NCBI RefSeq assembly: GCF_013393945.1 | Contig: NZ_CP040297.1 | Location: 6,476,809-6,540,808 of the forward strand | DNA from: Nostoc sp. TCL26-01 | GTDB lineage: Bacteria; Cyanobacteriota; Cyanobacteriia; Cyanobacteriales; Nostocaceae | Length of the DNA: 64,000 bases | Reading direction: 5' to 3' | Made by a program: the position numbers and the translations under genes | In this document: positions 51,088 through 60,783 of the stretch, piece after piece | Position numbering within the stretch: the stretch's first letter is position 1 | Layout of the letters: the number at the start of each line of letters is the position of its first letter | Notes under the pieces: model-generated | The model's database searches: none | Told to the model about the DNA's origin: nothing | The model's input: only the letters and a program-made list of their open reading frames with translations

Positions 51088-51849
51088 ATGGCACTGCCAT
51101 TACTTCAATACAAACCAAGTTCTCAAAATCACCGTGTTAAAAGCTTTGGTGTAGCTGACCAAAACGAAGATACACCATACATCTATCGCATTGAAGATGT
51201 CAGCTCTTACGCCGATATTCAAAACATCATTTGGGCTGCTTACCGCCAAGTTTTTAGCGAACATGAAATTCTCAAGTTCAATCGCCAAAAAACTTTAGAA
51301 TCACAAGTTAAAAATGGTGATATCTCTGTTAGAGACTTTATTCGTGGTTTAGCTAAGTCTGAAGCCTTCTATCGTCTGGTAGTATCAGTTAACAACAACT
51401 ACCGTCTAGTAGACATCACCCTCAAACGCTTGTTGGGTCGTGCTGCCTACAACAAAGAAGAGGAAATCGCTTGGTCAATTGTCATTGGTACTAAAGGCTT
51501 TAGTGGCTTCGTTGATGCCATTGTAGACAGCGAAGAATATACCCAAAGCTTTGGCGAAAACACCGTACCCTACCAACGCAAGCGTTTAGTAGATCGTCCT
51601 TACAACTTGGTAACACCCCGCTACGGCGAAGACTTCCAAGAAAAAGCTGGTACAGTACAAACCGACTGGCGTTTCACCTTGGACAAATTCTACAGCCGCA
51701 AATACCAAGAAAAACAACTGCGGGAAGGCGATCCTCGCAAGTTCGCTGATTTGGCAGCATCAGTTGGTGGCCAAGGTAACTATGCTCAAAGACTCTCTGC
51801 TTTTGATATCGATTATCTAAATGCAGTACCCTATCGTGGCAGACGTTAA
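51088..51849 (+). CDS. cpcG4: Phycobilisome rod-core linker CpcG4
   Basis: 253 residues, last gene of the operon. Full linker domain ('IQNIIWAAYRQVFSEHEILKFNRQKTLESQ', 'VDITLKRLLGRAAYNKEEEIAWSIVIGTKG') and a basic C-terminal tail ('KFYSRKYQEKQLREGDPRKFADLAAS') for core binding, no hydrophobic segment. It shares 'SFGVADQNEDTPYIYRIED' with CpcL, suggesting those two are the more recent pair. Followed by the operon terminator. Confidence 0.95.
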   Translation: MALPLLQYKPSSQNHRVKSFGVADQNEDTPYIYRIEDVSSYADIQNIIWAAYRQVFSEHEILKFNRQKTLESQVKNGDISVRDFIRGLAKSEAFYRLVVSVNNNYRLVDITLKRLLGRAAYNKEEEIAWSIVIGTKGFSGFVDAIVDSEEYTQSFGENTVPYQRKRLVDRPYNLVTPRYGEDFQEKAGTVQTDWRFTLDKFYSRKYQEKQLREGDPRKFADLAASVGGQGNYAQRLSAFDIDYLNAVPYRGRR

Positions 51850-51878
51850 GATTTAACATCTAACTACGACAATTTTAT

Positions 51879-51974
51879 ACTGGGTCTAATTTTTGCGTTG
51901 ATGTGATGAAAAGTTGACAGTTTAGCTGTTACTTAAGCGTTACATTAAGTGGAAGTTAGGCCCAGTAGTTTTTT
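51879..51974 (+). terminator. Terminator at the end of the cpc operon
   Basis: actgggtctaa (51879-51889) pairs with ttaggcccagt (51956-51966), followed by 'agttttttaatt'. The long loop contains a smaller structure. Confidence 0.7.
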
Positions 51975-52414
51975 AATTCGTAATTCGTAATTCGTAATAA
52001 TTAGTAATAATTGTAACGTGAGTTCGACGACTGAAAAAACCCCTCTCCATAGAGCGAAGCTCTTCTCGTAGAGTACCTCTCACGCCAGTTTGCTCAAGTC
52101 GGGAAACCCGCCCACGCAACTGGCTCCCCTAAAAGGAGAGAGGCTTTAAAAGCTTGATTTTTCGTTGATATGTGATGCTCTTTACTCCCCTCTCCACGTC
52201 GGAGAGCAGGGTGGTTTCATACGAAAAAAGAAAAATACATACATCTTGATTTGTCGCTTTGTAGCAGAAGTTTTGACCCCTCTCCAAACCTCTCCCCCAC
52301 GGGGGGAGAGGCTTTGAAACAAAGTTTTGTTTTTTCTCTGTTTGCATGAAACCACCCTGCCCTCTCCGCGTCGGAGAGGGGTTGGGGGAGAATTTTGTGC
52401 GACTACTTATATTG
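51975..52414. repeat. Dispersed repeats including a palindromic element
   Basis: 'taattcgtaattcgtaat' units, 'ttaacgtgagttcgac'-type repeat near 52017, then C/T-rich 'cctctccaaacctctccccc' sequences. A perfect 15-bp inverted pair gcagggtggtttcat (52206-52220) with its complement (52346-52360) is extended by flanking 'ctctcc..gtcggagag' on both sides, outlining a ~170-bp miniature element. No gene. Confidence 0.68.
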
Positions 52415-53071
52415 TCATCCTCCATACCCAGACAATCTGTGGATTTCCCCTTGCATATTGGCTCTTGCAGATTGTTCGGCACTGGCAAACATCATCGGCG
52501 TAAAATATATACGCTCTCTTTGCAAAAATTTTTCTAGAACTTGTTTACGCCCTTGAATGTAGTCAATGTCTGACACCCAAGCATATTCTCGGCGGATGGC
52601 GTTGGCGTATTCTTCATATTCATCTGGGTCAGCCGCTAAAATTGCTAAATCCGCATCGAGTAGGACTTGGCTATCTATATCATCCGCAGCCGCTTTGTGA
52701 TGTTTGGTGTTGAGGATGAGACGCTTAACTGTATTTATATAGCTGAGTGAGATGCCTAAACTCTTGAGTACCTGAGTAGCATAGTTAGCGCTTTTTTCTT
52801 CATTGTCTTGAGCCTGAGTATCGTATACAACATCATGAAACCAAGCTGCTAGTTGTGTTGTAGATAAATCTTTTGTATCAGCTTGCAATGTTTGAATTTT
52901 ATTAAGAATATGATTAATATGTTTTAGTGTGTGGTAATAGCGATTAGGTGTTGAATAAGCTTGAATCAAGTTGTTAAAAACTTGGGCGATAGATGTTGCA
53001 TCAACTTCAAAGCTTTGAAGCGTATTTTCCCATTGCTCAAACAAGAAATTATGAAGTTCATCTGTAAGCAT
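52415..53071 (-). CDS. HD-domain phosphohydrolase-like protein
   Basis: 218 residues. HD metal-binding pattern: 'YHTLKHINHILNKI' (first His), 'LAAWFHDVVYD' (HD pair) and a distal Asp in 'LLDADLAILA'. 'VKRLILNTKHHKA' lies between. The layout matches the family of small predicted metal-dependent HD hydrolases whose substrates are unknown, possibly nucleotides. Divergent from putA with about 110 bp between starts. Confidence 0.85.
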   Translation of the reverse strand: MLTDELHNFLFEQWENTLQSFEVDATSIAQVFNNLIQAYSTPNRYYHTLKHINHILNKIQTLQADTKDLSTTQLAAWFHDVVYDTQAQDNEEKSANYATQVLKSLGISLSYINTVKRLILNTKHHKAAADDIDSQVLLDADLAILAADPDEYEEYANAIRREYAWVSDIDYIQGRKQVLEKFLQRERIYFTPMMFASAEQSARANMQGEIHRLSGYGG

Positions 53072-53183
53072 AAATAAAGAATTTTGAATTGCTTATAGGT
53101 GGTGACAACAAAATTGACGAGTCACAATAGAAAGCACGGACTTCATATAGAAAGTCTTAAGTTGACTCAGGAGTAAATTATCA

Positions 53184-56153
53184 GTGGTATTACAAGTACA
53201 AACAAGCACCTACGAAGCGAAAACTCAAGAAATTGCTAAACAACTTTTAGCCGCAACTCAAGAGAATCGCTCATTTTTTGCTTCCTTGCGGGAGCAAATG
53301 CGCTGGGATGATAAATTGCTAGCTTGGGCGATGAGTAATCCTGGTTTACGAGTGCAATTATTTCGATTTATTGATACTTTACCAGCACTGCATAGTAAAT
53401 CGGAAATTGCCGCACATTTACAAGAATATTTAGGGGATGAATCAGTCGAATTACCCGCAGCTTTAAAGGGAATGCTCAATTTTGCTAACCCTGACTCCAT
53501 GCCGGGACAAGTAGCTGCAACAACCGTATCTACGGCAGTTGAGACATTAGCTTTTAAATATATTGCTGGAGAAAATATTAAACAAGTCATCAAAACAGTA
53601 GAACGACTACGCAAAGAAAAAATGGCTTTCACCATTGACTTATTAGGTGAAGCAGTAATCACAGAAACAGAAGCACAATCTTATCTAGAACGCTATCGAG
53701 AATTAATTACACAATTAACTGAAGCATCAAAGAATTGGTCAACTATTTCTGCTATTGATGCCGCAGATGATGAACTACTACCAAAAGTCCAGGTTTCTGT
53801 TAAATTAACCGCGTTTTATTCTCAATTTGACCCATTAGATGCTCAAGGTAGTGAAGAGAGAGTTAGCGATCGCATTCGCACTCTTTTACGTCATGCTGAA
53901 AGTCTGGGTGCATCTGTCCATTTTGATATGGAACAGTATGAGTATAAAGACTTAACTTTCAATATTTTACAAAAAATATTGCTGGAAGACGAGTTTCGCC
54001 AACGTACCGATGTTGGTATAACTATCCAAGCTTACCTGCGTGATAGCGAACAAGATGCCAAAAATATTATTGCTTGGTTAAAACAGCGTGGTTATCCTTT
54101 AACAGTGCGTTTAGTCAAAGGCGCATATTGGGATCAGGAAACCATTAAATCAGCCCAAAAACACTGGTCACAACCTGTTTATAACGATAAGGCGGCGACA
54201 GATGCCAATTTTGAAGCGATAACTCAGTTATTGCTGGAAAATCATCAATATGTTTATTCTGCCATTGGTAGCCATAACGTGCGATCGCAAGCCAAGGCAA
54301 TTGCGATCGCCGAAACCTTGAATGTCCCCCGGCGGCGATTTGAAATGCAAGTCCTGTACGGTATGGGAGACAAGTTAGCTAAGGCTTTGGTGGAGAGGGG
54401 TTATCGAGTCAGGGTTTACTCTCCTTATGGTGAACTCCTCCCAGGGATGGCTTACCTAATTCGGCGATTGTTGGAAAATACTGCGAATAGTTCCTTTCTA
54501 CGGCAAAATTTGGAAAATAGGCCAGTGGAAGAACTACTAGCACCACCCGTTGTCAAAAATTCTCTGCCTATTTCTCTATCTTCTTCTTTCCCCGGTGCGG
54601 CGGATACTGATTATGCAGAAGAAGAGGAGAGAAAGCAAGCTGCACAAGCTTTTCAAGCAGTACATCAGCAATTAGGCAAGACGTATTTACCACTAATTAA
54701 TGGCGAGTATGTCAATACTACTGAGGTAATTGACTCACTCAATCCTTCTAACTTTAGTCAAGTGATTGGCAAGGTAGGGCTGATTAGTGTCGAACAAGCA
54801 GAACAAGCAATGCAAGCGGCAAAAGCGGCGTTTCCTGGTTGGCGACGCACACCTGTGAAAACACGGGCAGGGATTTTGCAAAAAGCGGCTGATTTAATGG
54901 CACAACGTCGGGCGGAACTTTCTGCCTGGATAGTGTTGGAAGTGGGAAAACCTGTGAAGGAAGCAGACGCAGAAGTTTCCGAAGCCATAGATTTTTGTCG
55001 CTACTACGCCGAGGAAATGGAACGACTAGATCAAGGTGTCAATTATGACGTTTCTGGAGAGACAAATCGTTATATTTACCAACCACGGGGTATAGCTGTG
55101 GTGATTTCTCCTTGGAATTTTCCTTTGGCGATCGCCTGTGGGATGACTGTTGCTGCCTTAGTTGCAGGCAATTGTACTCTCCTCAAGCCTGCGGAAACCT
55201 CTTCTGTGATTACAGCCAAACTCACAGAAATTTTAGTAGAAGCAGGAATTCCCCAAGGTGTATTTCAATACGTTCCCGGCAAGGGTTCTCAAGTCGGTGC
55301 TTACTTGGTAAGTCATGCGGATACTCATGTAATTGCTTTTACCGGTTCTCAAGAAGTGGGTTGTCGAATTTATGCCGAAGCAGCCACACTTAAACCTCAA
55401 CAAAGGCACATGAAACGAGTAATTGCCGAAATGGGTGGTAAGAATGCCATCATCATCGATGAAAGTGCTGATTTAGATCAAGCCGTTGTCGGGGTGGTAC
55501 AGTCAGCCTTTGGTTACAGTGGACAAAAATGTTCTGCTGCTTCCAGAGTCGTCGTAGTAGAAGCAATTTACGATGCTTTTGTCAAGCGGTTAGTAGAAGC
55601 AACAAAATCGTTAAATATTGGCGAAGCTGAGTTACCTAGTACTCAAGTCGGCCCTGTGATTGATGCCAATGCCCGCGATCGCATCCTGGAGTATATTGAG
55701 AAAGGTAAGGCAGAATCCCAAGTAGCGCTAGAGTTACCAGCACCCAGCCAAGGTTACTTTGTTGGGCCAGTCATCTTTAGTGAAGTCCCTCCCCAGGGGA
55801 TCATTGCCCAGCAAGAAATTTTTGGCCCTGTATTAGCGGTAATTAAAGCTCAAGATTTTACAACAGCATTAGCGATCGCTAACGACACCAACTACGCTTT
55901 AACTGGGGGACTTTACTCCAGAACACCTTCCCACATTCAACAAGCCCAAGCAGAATTTGAAGTCGGTAACTTGTACATTAATCGTACTATTACAGGAGCG
56001 ATCGTTGCTAGACAACCCTTTGGTGGCTTTAAACTTTCTGGTGTAGGTTCCAAAGCCGGAGGCCCTGATTACCTACTGCAATTCTTAGAACCCCGCACAA
56101 TCACAGAAAACATTCAACGCCAAGGTTTTGCACCAATTGACGGTGTAGATTAA
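53184..56153 (+). CDS. putA: Bifunctional proline dehydrogenase / P5C dehydrogenase
   Basis: 989 residues. Oxidises proline to glutamate in two steps. The N-terminal proline dehydrogenase barrel (about 110-440) shows 'VSVKLTAFYSQFDPLD', 'TVRLVKGAYWDQE' and 'RRRFEMQVLYGMGD'. The C-terminal aldehyde dehydrogenase (about 490-980) shows 'VISPWNFPLAIACG', 'IAFTGSQEVG', 'AEMGGKNAIII' and catalytic Cys in 'YSGQKCSAAS'. There is no DNA-binding ribbon-helix-helix domain, so it is not a PutA autorepressor. GTG start 53184 with GGAG about 11 bases upstream; no earlier ATG. Confidence 0.95.
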   Translation: MVLQVQTSTYEAKTQEIAKQLLAATQENRSFFASLREQMRWDDKLLAWAMSNPGLRVQLFRFIDTLPALHSKSEIAAHLQEYLGDESVELPAALKGMLNFANPDSMPGQVAATTVSTAVETLAFKYIAGENIKQVIKTVERLRKEKMAFTIDLLGEAVITETEAQSYLERYRELITQLTEASKNWSTISAIDAADDELLPKVQVSVKLTAFYSQFDPLDAQGSEERVSDRIRTLLRHAESLGASVHFDMEQYEYKDLTFNILQKILLEDEFRQRTDVGITIQAYLRDSEQDAKNIIAWLKQRGYPLTVRLVKGAYWDQETIKSAQKHWSQPVYNDKAATDANFEAITQLLLENHQYVYSAIGSHNVRSQAKAIAIAETLNVPRRRFEMQVLYGMGDKLAKALVERGYRVRVYSPYGELLPGMAYLIRRLLENTANSSFLRQNLENRPVEELLAPPVVKNSLPISLSSSFPGAADTDYAEEEERKQAAQAFQAVHQQLGKTYLPLINGEYVNTTEVIDSLNPSNFSQVIGKVGLISVEQAEQAMQAAKAAFPGWRRTPVKTRAGILQKAADLMAQRRAELSAWIVLEVGKPVKEADAEVSEAIDFCRYYAEEMERLDQGVNYDVSGETNRYIYQPRGIAVVISPWNFPLAIACGMTVAALVAGNCTLLKPAETSSVITAKLTEILVEAGIPQGVFQYVPGKGSQVGAYLVSHADTHVIAFTGSQEVGCRIYAEAATLKPQQRHMKRVIAEMGGKNAIIIDESADLDQAVVGVVQSAFGYSGQKCSAASRVVVVEAIYDAFVKRLVEATKSLNIGEAELPSTQVGPVIDANARDRILEYIEKGKAESQVALELPAPSQGYFVGPVIFSEVPPQGIIAQQEIFGPVLAVIKAQDFTTALAIANDTNYALTGGLYSRTPSHIQQAQAEFEVGNLYINRTITGAIVARQPFGGFKLSGVGSKAGGPDYLLQFLEPRTITENIQRQGFAPIDGVD

Positions 56154-56324
56154 ATCAGTTATCAGTTATCAGTTATCAGTTACAAGTCTAACGGCGTATG
56201 GTGGGGGATTTAGACCCGCCACCAACGCTTGCTACTAATCAGCATTAGGCGTAGGTAGGGTTAAACGTAGCGTAACCCTACCAGATTCTGACTGACTCCT
56301 GTATTCTGACGAATGTATTCTTCT

Positions 56325-58046
56325 TCAAATTTCTTGATCTGGCAAAAACAAAGTAAATTGACTCCCCACTCCTAAAGTCGAGGAGACAGTCACATCACCA
56401 CCATGCAACCGCGCTAACTTACGAGTCAAAGCTAAACCTAAACCAGTACCTTCATATTGGCGATTTAGTTTACTATCTAATTGTTTAAATGGTTCAAATA
56501 AAAATTGAAAGTGGTTTTCATCAATGCCAATACCAGTATCCACAACGGAAAATGTGATCCCCTGGGATACTTTTTTCACTATTAAGGATACTTCTCCTGC
56601 GGGAGTAAACTTAATAGCATTGGTAAGTAAATTGAGGAGCATTTGCTTAATCCGCCGTTCATCAGCAATGCAAATATTCGCTTCTGGATCAATATCTATT
56701 GAGAGTTTTAAGCCCTTAGTCAAGGCGCGATCGCTAACTGTAGATAAGGCATAATTACAAATATCAATCACCAACAAAGGCATCAGAGATAATTCCTCCT
56801 TGCCTGCTTCTACCTTTGACAAATCTAAAATATCGTTAATCAGCGCCAGTAGTTGTTCACCACTAGTGTACATACAGCTGATATATTCTTTTTGCTTATC
56901 ATTAAGAGAACCAACTATTTCTTGTTGGAGTAATTGCGATAAACCCATAATCGCATTCAGAGGTGTTCGCAATTCATGGCTCATGGTAGCTAAAAATTCA
57001 CTTTTAGCACGATTTCCTGCTTCTGCGGCTGCTTGTGAGTTACGCAGTTTGATTTCAGTTTGCTTCTGCTCAGTAATATCATCGATTATCGCCAGAAAAT
57101 ACTCTGGTTTACACTGAGAATCAGGAATTACAGAAACAGACAATTTAGTCCACACCAACCGCCCATCTCGATGGAGAAAGCGTCTTTCCATATCTATGTG
57201 GAGTTTTTCATCAACTTGCTCTGTATCTGTGCAAATTTCGGCAATCAGTTGTCTATAACGTTCTATGTCTCCCCTTTCCTGAGACATATAGTCAGTAAAG
57301 CGCTTACCATATAAATCTTCGCGGCTATAACCCAGCATTTCACACAAAGTAGGATTGGCATCTACTATTTGTGCTTTCATATCCACAAGTCCGATACCAA
57401 TAGAAGAACGTTCAAAAATTGCCCGGAATTGCGCCTCACTTTTACGCAACGCCTCTTGAGCAATATTGCGTTCTCTGGCTTCTATTGCGAGAGAGACAAA
57501 ATCTGCCATTGAGCCAACAAAGTTTTCCTCTTCTACATTCCAGTACCGCACTTCACCACAGTGTTGATGACATACCACTCCAACTAAACGACCTCCTACC
57601 CAAATGGGAGCATCTAAAAGAGAGACAACACCAAATCCACAAAGATAAGTAGCAGCTAATTCTTGAGTTCTTTTATCGTGAATAGCATCAGATACAGCCA
57701 GACTACGTTCTGCTTCCAGAGCATGAAAATAATTTGGATAATCTGCTTTTAATAAAAATTCACCTGATGTATGTACCCGTCTATTAACATCATATAAATC
57801 AATGCACTCCAAACTTGAGCCATCTTGGTTGTACAACCAAACGCTAACTCGCTCAACCGAAAGTGTTTGTGCCGCAGCTTCTGTAATTTCTTGTAAGACA
57901 GCATGAAGATGACCTTGTTGAAAAGTCTTGCTTCTGGCTAACTGCACTAGTGTCTGGTTTTGTTTACGTCGTGCGTTATCTCTCATTCGCAGAGCCTCTT
58001 GGGCTTGCTGGGGTTCTGTTATATCTTTAACCACTAGCACCTGCAT
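56325..58046 (-). CDS. GAF-PAS sensor histidine kinase, apparently shortened at its N-terminus
   Basis: 573 residues. GAF domain about 30-190 ('VERVSVWLYNQDGSSLECIDLYD'), PAS about 200-325 ('FRAIFERSSIGIGLVDMKAQIVDAN'). HisKA H box 'FLATMSHELRTPLNAIMGL'; full ATPase domain: 'LLNLLTNAIKF', 'VDTGIGI', 'GTGLGLALTRKLA'. The protein opens at 'MQVLVVKDITEPQQAQEAL', the C-terminal end of a PAS/PAC module. In the same frame just upstream the DNA reads 'RELQGNVVSFQG', then TAA at 58050-58052. So the rest of an N-terminal PAS domain seems to have been lost, with the kinase restarted at an internal Met. No receiver domain. Confidence 0.88.
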   Translation of the reverse strand: MQVLVVKDITEPQQAQEALRMRDNARRKQNQTLVQLARSKTFQQGHLHAVLQEITEAAAQTLSVERVSVWLYNQDGSSLECIDLYDVNRRVHTSGEFLLKADYPNYFHALEAERSLAVSDAIHDKRTQELAATYLCGFGVVSLLDAPIWVGGRLVGVVCHQHCGEVRYWNVEEENFVGSMADFVSLAIEARERNIAQEALRKSEAQFRAIFERSSIGIGLVDMKAQIVDANPTLCEMLGYSREDLYGKRFTDYMSQERGDIERYRQLIAEICTDTEQVDEKLHIDMERRFLHRDGRLVWTKLSVSVIPDSQCKPEYFLAIIDDITEQKQTEIKLRNSQAAAEAGNRAKSEFLATMSHELRTPLNAIMGLSQLLQQEIVGSLNDKQKEYISCMYTSGEQLLALINDILDLSKVEAGKEELSLMPLLVIDICNYALSTVSDRALTKGLKLSIDIDPEANICIADERRIKQMLLNLLTNAIKFTPAGEVSLIVKKVSQGITFSVVDTGIGIDENHFQFLFEPFKQLDSKLNRQYEGTGLGLALTRKLARLHGGDVTVSSTLGVGSQFTLFLPDQEI

Positions 58047-58686
58047 TTGTTATCCCTGGAAAGAAACTACGTTGCCTTGTAGTTCTCTGAAAAAAAGTAG
58101 AACTGTTTTTATAAATACAACTACGCCATAATGTTTTACATATCTGGAATATATATTTTTCTTCAAGTTTGTAATGTTGTTATAGCAAGTTGACAACGGT
58201 TTTTGATTCCAAGTTATATATTTTTATCAACCATAGCTATAATTGCCACATAATAACTAAGCGATCGCACTTAAAAGCTGCTTTAATTTTTGATGACTTC
58301 ATAATAAATTTAACATAACTAAATTTATTGCTGAGATTGGCAATCTTCCTCAAGCAAAAGTAACAGTACAGATAGAGGTAAATTTTGATGCGAACATTGG
58401 GGTTTGAGATTAAAAGCTAGAAGATGGATGGGATTTTTCCTCCCCCGCCAAATTAGTTACCAGTTAACAGTCATCAGTTACCAGTTAATAAACGTTCACT
58501 GTTCACTGTTCACACCCCTGCTCACCAAAGCGATTAGTATATTTTTTGAGTTGGCAGTCCTTAATTCTTCCCCTACCCTCTACCCCCCTACACCCTTTCT
58601 TTACAGAACTCATTCCAAAAGAAAACCACTACCCTTGTATTTATGGTTTAGAGTAGAATTAGCAACTCAGCTAAAAAAAATTGCCA
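58047..58686. other. Gene-free stretch with PAS-domain remnant and repeats
   Basis: 58047-58090 on the minus strand holds about 15 codons of PAS-like sequence before a stop. The rest is AT-rich, followed by 'ttaccagttaacagtcatcag' and 'cgttcactgttcact' repeats near 58450-58515. No other gene seen. Confidence 0.6.
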
Positions 58687-59031
58687 ATGGTGTTTGATCC
58701 TGATTTTTTGAATGATAACTCTGAGGAACACCCCAACCAACTTCTTTCTGATCACTTTGGGGAAAACCCCAACCCGTTACTCAAGTATTTACAACATCAG
58801 TCTCCGGAAGTTCTAGCCCGTGTCGCTCAGTCCGTTAGCCCGGAAATTAAACAAATTATTTCCCAGAACGTGCAAGGGTTGGTGGGAATGCTCCCCGCAG
58901 AAAATTTTAACGTCCAAATCACGACAGACAAAGAAAACCTCGCTGGGTTATTAGCCTCGGCAATGATGACGGGGTATTTTCTGCGGCAAATGGAACAAAG
59001 AATGCAGCTAGATCATTTGTCAAATGGCTAA
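58687..59031 (+). CDS. DUF760 family protein
   Basis: 114 residues from ATG 58687; a TTG at 58681 is less likely. 'PLLKYLQHQSPEVLARVAQSVSPEIKQIISQNVQGLVGMLP' and 'TTDKENLAGLLASAMMTGYFLRQMEQRMQL' are the two helical blocks of DUF760, a family found in cyanobacteria and chloroplasts. Function is not established. The TAA stop lies at the start of a repeat array. Confidence 0.82.
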   Translation: MVFDPDFLNDNSEEHPNQLLSDHFGENPNPLLKYLQHQSPEVLARVAQSVSPEIKQIISQNVQGLVGMLPAENFNVQITTDKENLAGLLASAMMTGYFLRQMEQRMQLDHLSNG

Positions 59032-59201
59032 TAGTCAAGAGTCAAAGGTCAATAGTCAATGGTCAATAGTTACAAGCTTTTGGACTAATGACCCTTACGG
59101 ATTCGCTAGTTACTTATGAGGGAAACCCCCTTGGCGCTAGCCTCTCCCTTTGGGAGAAGACCGTGCTAGCTCACTAATGACTAATGACTAATGACTAATG
59201 A
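59029..59201. repeat. STRR arrays between DUF760 and htrA
   Basis: 'taatagtcaagagtcaaaggt', then a GC-rich insert ('cgctagcctctccctttggg'), then 'ctaatgactaatgactaatg' heptamers abutting the htrA stop. Confidence 0.85.
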
Positions 59202-60407
59202 TTAATTTTTAGGATATACTCCTGACTGCACTTGCAAGGTGAGAATTTTGCCACTGCGGTTGATTTCGATGGCTAATGTATCACCAACTGTGCTGGATTC
59301 CACTAATTTTTGTACTTGGGCTGATGTCTTTACAGGCTTACCATTAATTTTTTGAATCACATCTCCAGCTAAAAGTCCAGCTTTTTTGGCTGGTGAATCC
59401 TCCAAGACACCTCTGATCACAACACCAGTGTCTTGTTGGATATTTAACTTGTTCTCTTGGTTAATCTGCTGCTTCTTAGTAGGAGACAAGTCTGTCATTT
59501 CAATCCCTAAAAAAGGATGTTCTACTCGCCCTTTAGTAAAAAGCTCATTGGCAACACGGGCTGCGGTTTCAATGGGGATTGCAAAACCCAACCCTTGAGC
59601 ATCAGCACGAATTGCCGTATTTACCCCAATTACTTCTCCTTGGGCATTTAACAAAGGCCCTCCAGAATTACCAGGGTTAATGGCTGCATCAGTTTGGATA
59701 AAGCTGACGCGCTTATCAGGGACACCAACTTGAGCGCTCGTGCGGTCAGTAGCGCTGATAATGCCGATAGTCACAGTATTATCTAAACCGAGGGGATTGC
59801 CAATAGCGATCGCCCATTGTCCCGGAATCAAATTTTGCGAATTCCCCAAGTTCACTGTCGGCAAATTTTCTCCCGGAATTTTCACCACAGCTACATCAGT
59901 GACAGTATCAACGCCTACCACCTTTCCTTCAAAAGTCCGACCATCTTTGAGAGTCACTTGTACCGTATCTGTATCAGCGACCACATGAGCATTGGTTAAT
60001 AATTGTCCATTATCACTCAAAATAAACCCTGAACCTGTGCCACGTTCAATCCTTTCTTGAGGAATTGGTTGTTCATCCTCACCAAAAAATCTCCGTAAAA
60101 ACGGATTTTTTAAGGCATCAGAAATGGGATTGGCGACTTTACGAGTCGCATTAATTCGCACCACAGCCGGGCCGACTCTTTGCACCGCGCTAGCAATAAA
60201 GTTGACATTATCACCTCCAAGATTGTCTGTAGACCTACTTACAGGATTAGGTAGTACAGATTCCGAGGGTAAAGCCACATTGACATTTTTGAACTGTGAA
60301 AACGAGCGATTTGAGGGGAACAGATAGCGACTGCCTAACACACCTGCACTACTGCCAATCGTCAGTAGAGACAGATAAACCGCCAGTTGCTTTAAGGATA
60401 AATTCAT
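59202..60407 (-). CDS. Deg/HtrA-family serine protease
   Basis: 401 residues from ATG 60407 (MNLSLKQLAV), preferred to a TTG eight codons upstream. N-terminal signal/anchor ('LAVYLSLLTIGSSAGVLGSRYLF'); trypsin-like domain with His in 'LTNAHVVADTDTV', Asp in 'TDVAVVKI' and Ser in 'INPGNSGGPLLN'; one C-terminal PDZ domain ('GVVIRGVLEDSPAKKAGLLAGDVIQKING'). Degrades misfolded envelope proteins under stress. It is of the cyanobacterial HtrA/HhoA/HhoB group; which of the three is not decided. Confidence 0.94.
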   Translation of the reverse strand: MNLSLKQLAVYLSLLTIGSSAGVLGSRYLFPSNRSFSQFKNVNVALPSESVLPNPVSRSTDNLGGDNVNFIASAVQRVGPAVVRINATRKVANPISDALKNPFLRRFFGEDEQPIPQERIERGTGSGFILSDNGQLLTNAHVVADTDTVQVTLKDGRTFEGKVVGVDTVTDVAVVKIPGENLPTVNLGNSQNLIPGQWAIAIGNPLGLDNTVTIGIISATDRTSAQVGVPDKRVSFIQTDAAINPGNSGGPLLNAQGEVIGVNTAIRADAQGLGFAIPIETAARVANELFTKGRVEHPFLGIEMTDLSPTKKQQINQENKLNIQQDTGVVIRGVLEDSPAKKAGLLAGDVIQKINGKPVKTSAQVQKLVESSTVGDTLAIEINRSGKILTLQVQSGVYPKN

Positions 60408-60783
60408 AATGACTACGCTCAAGGACAGCAATGCAGTTGCTAATTTCTAAGTGTAGTCAAGCAATTGGCAAGTGGACAGGTAATTTAACATATTGAGGGA
60501 ATAGTTATTAGTCATTAGTCATTAGTCAATGGTCATTAGTCAATGGTCATTAGTCATTAGCATTTCTTCTTCTCCCCTGTACCCCAAATCAGTTACCAGT
60601 TATCAGTTATCAGTTACCAGTTTAATAAACGTTCACTGTTCACTGTTTACACCCCTCACTCCCTCACTCCCTCACTCCCCAATCCCCAATCTCCAATCCC
60701 CAATCTCCAATCCCCATTACCCAACCCCCAATTCCAATTCTCCAAACTAAAATCTAAAGTTAAAGCTTTCTTGACTTTGATCC
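60408..60783. repeat. Repeat-rich divergent region
   Basis: 'gtcattagtcattag', 'ttaccagttatcagttatcag', 'cgttcactgttcactgtt', 'ctcactccctcactcc' and 'ccccaatctccaatcc' arrays from about 60500 to 60740. Only ~40 bp of unique sequence precede the M23 gene. Confidence 0.88.

Noticed and set aside
58404..58697. 97-codon ORF upstream of DUF760
   Set aside because: It is composed of CAGTTA- and TTCACTG-type repeats and poly-C sequence.
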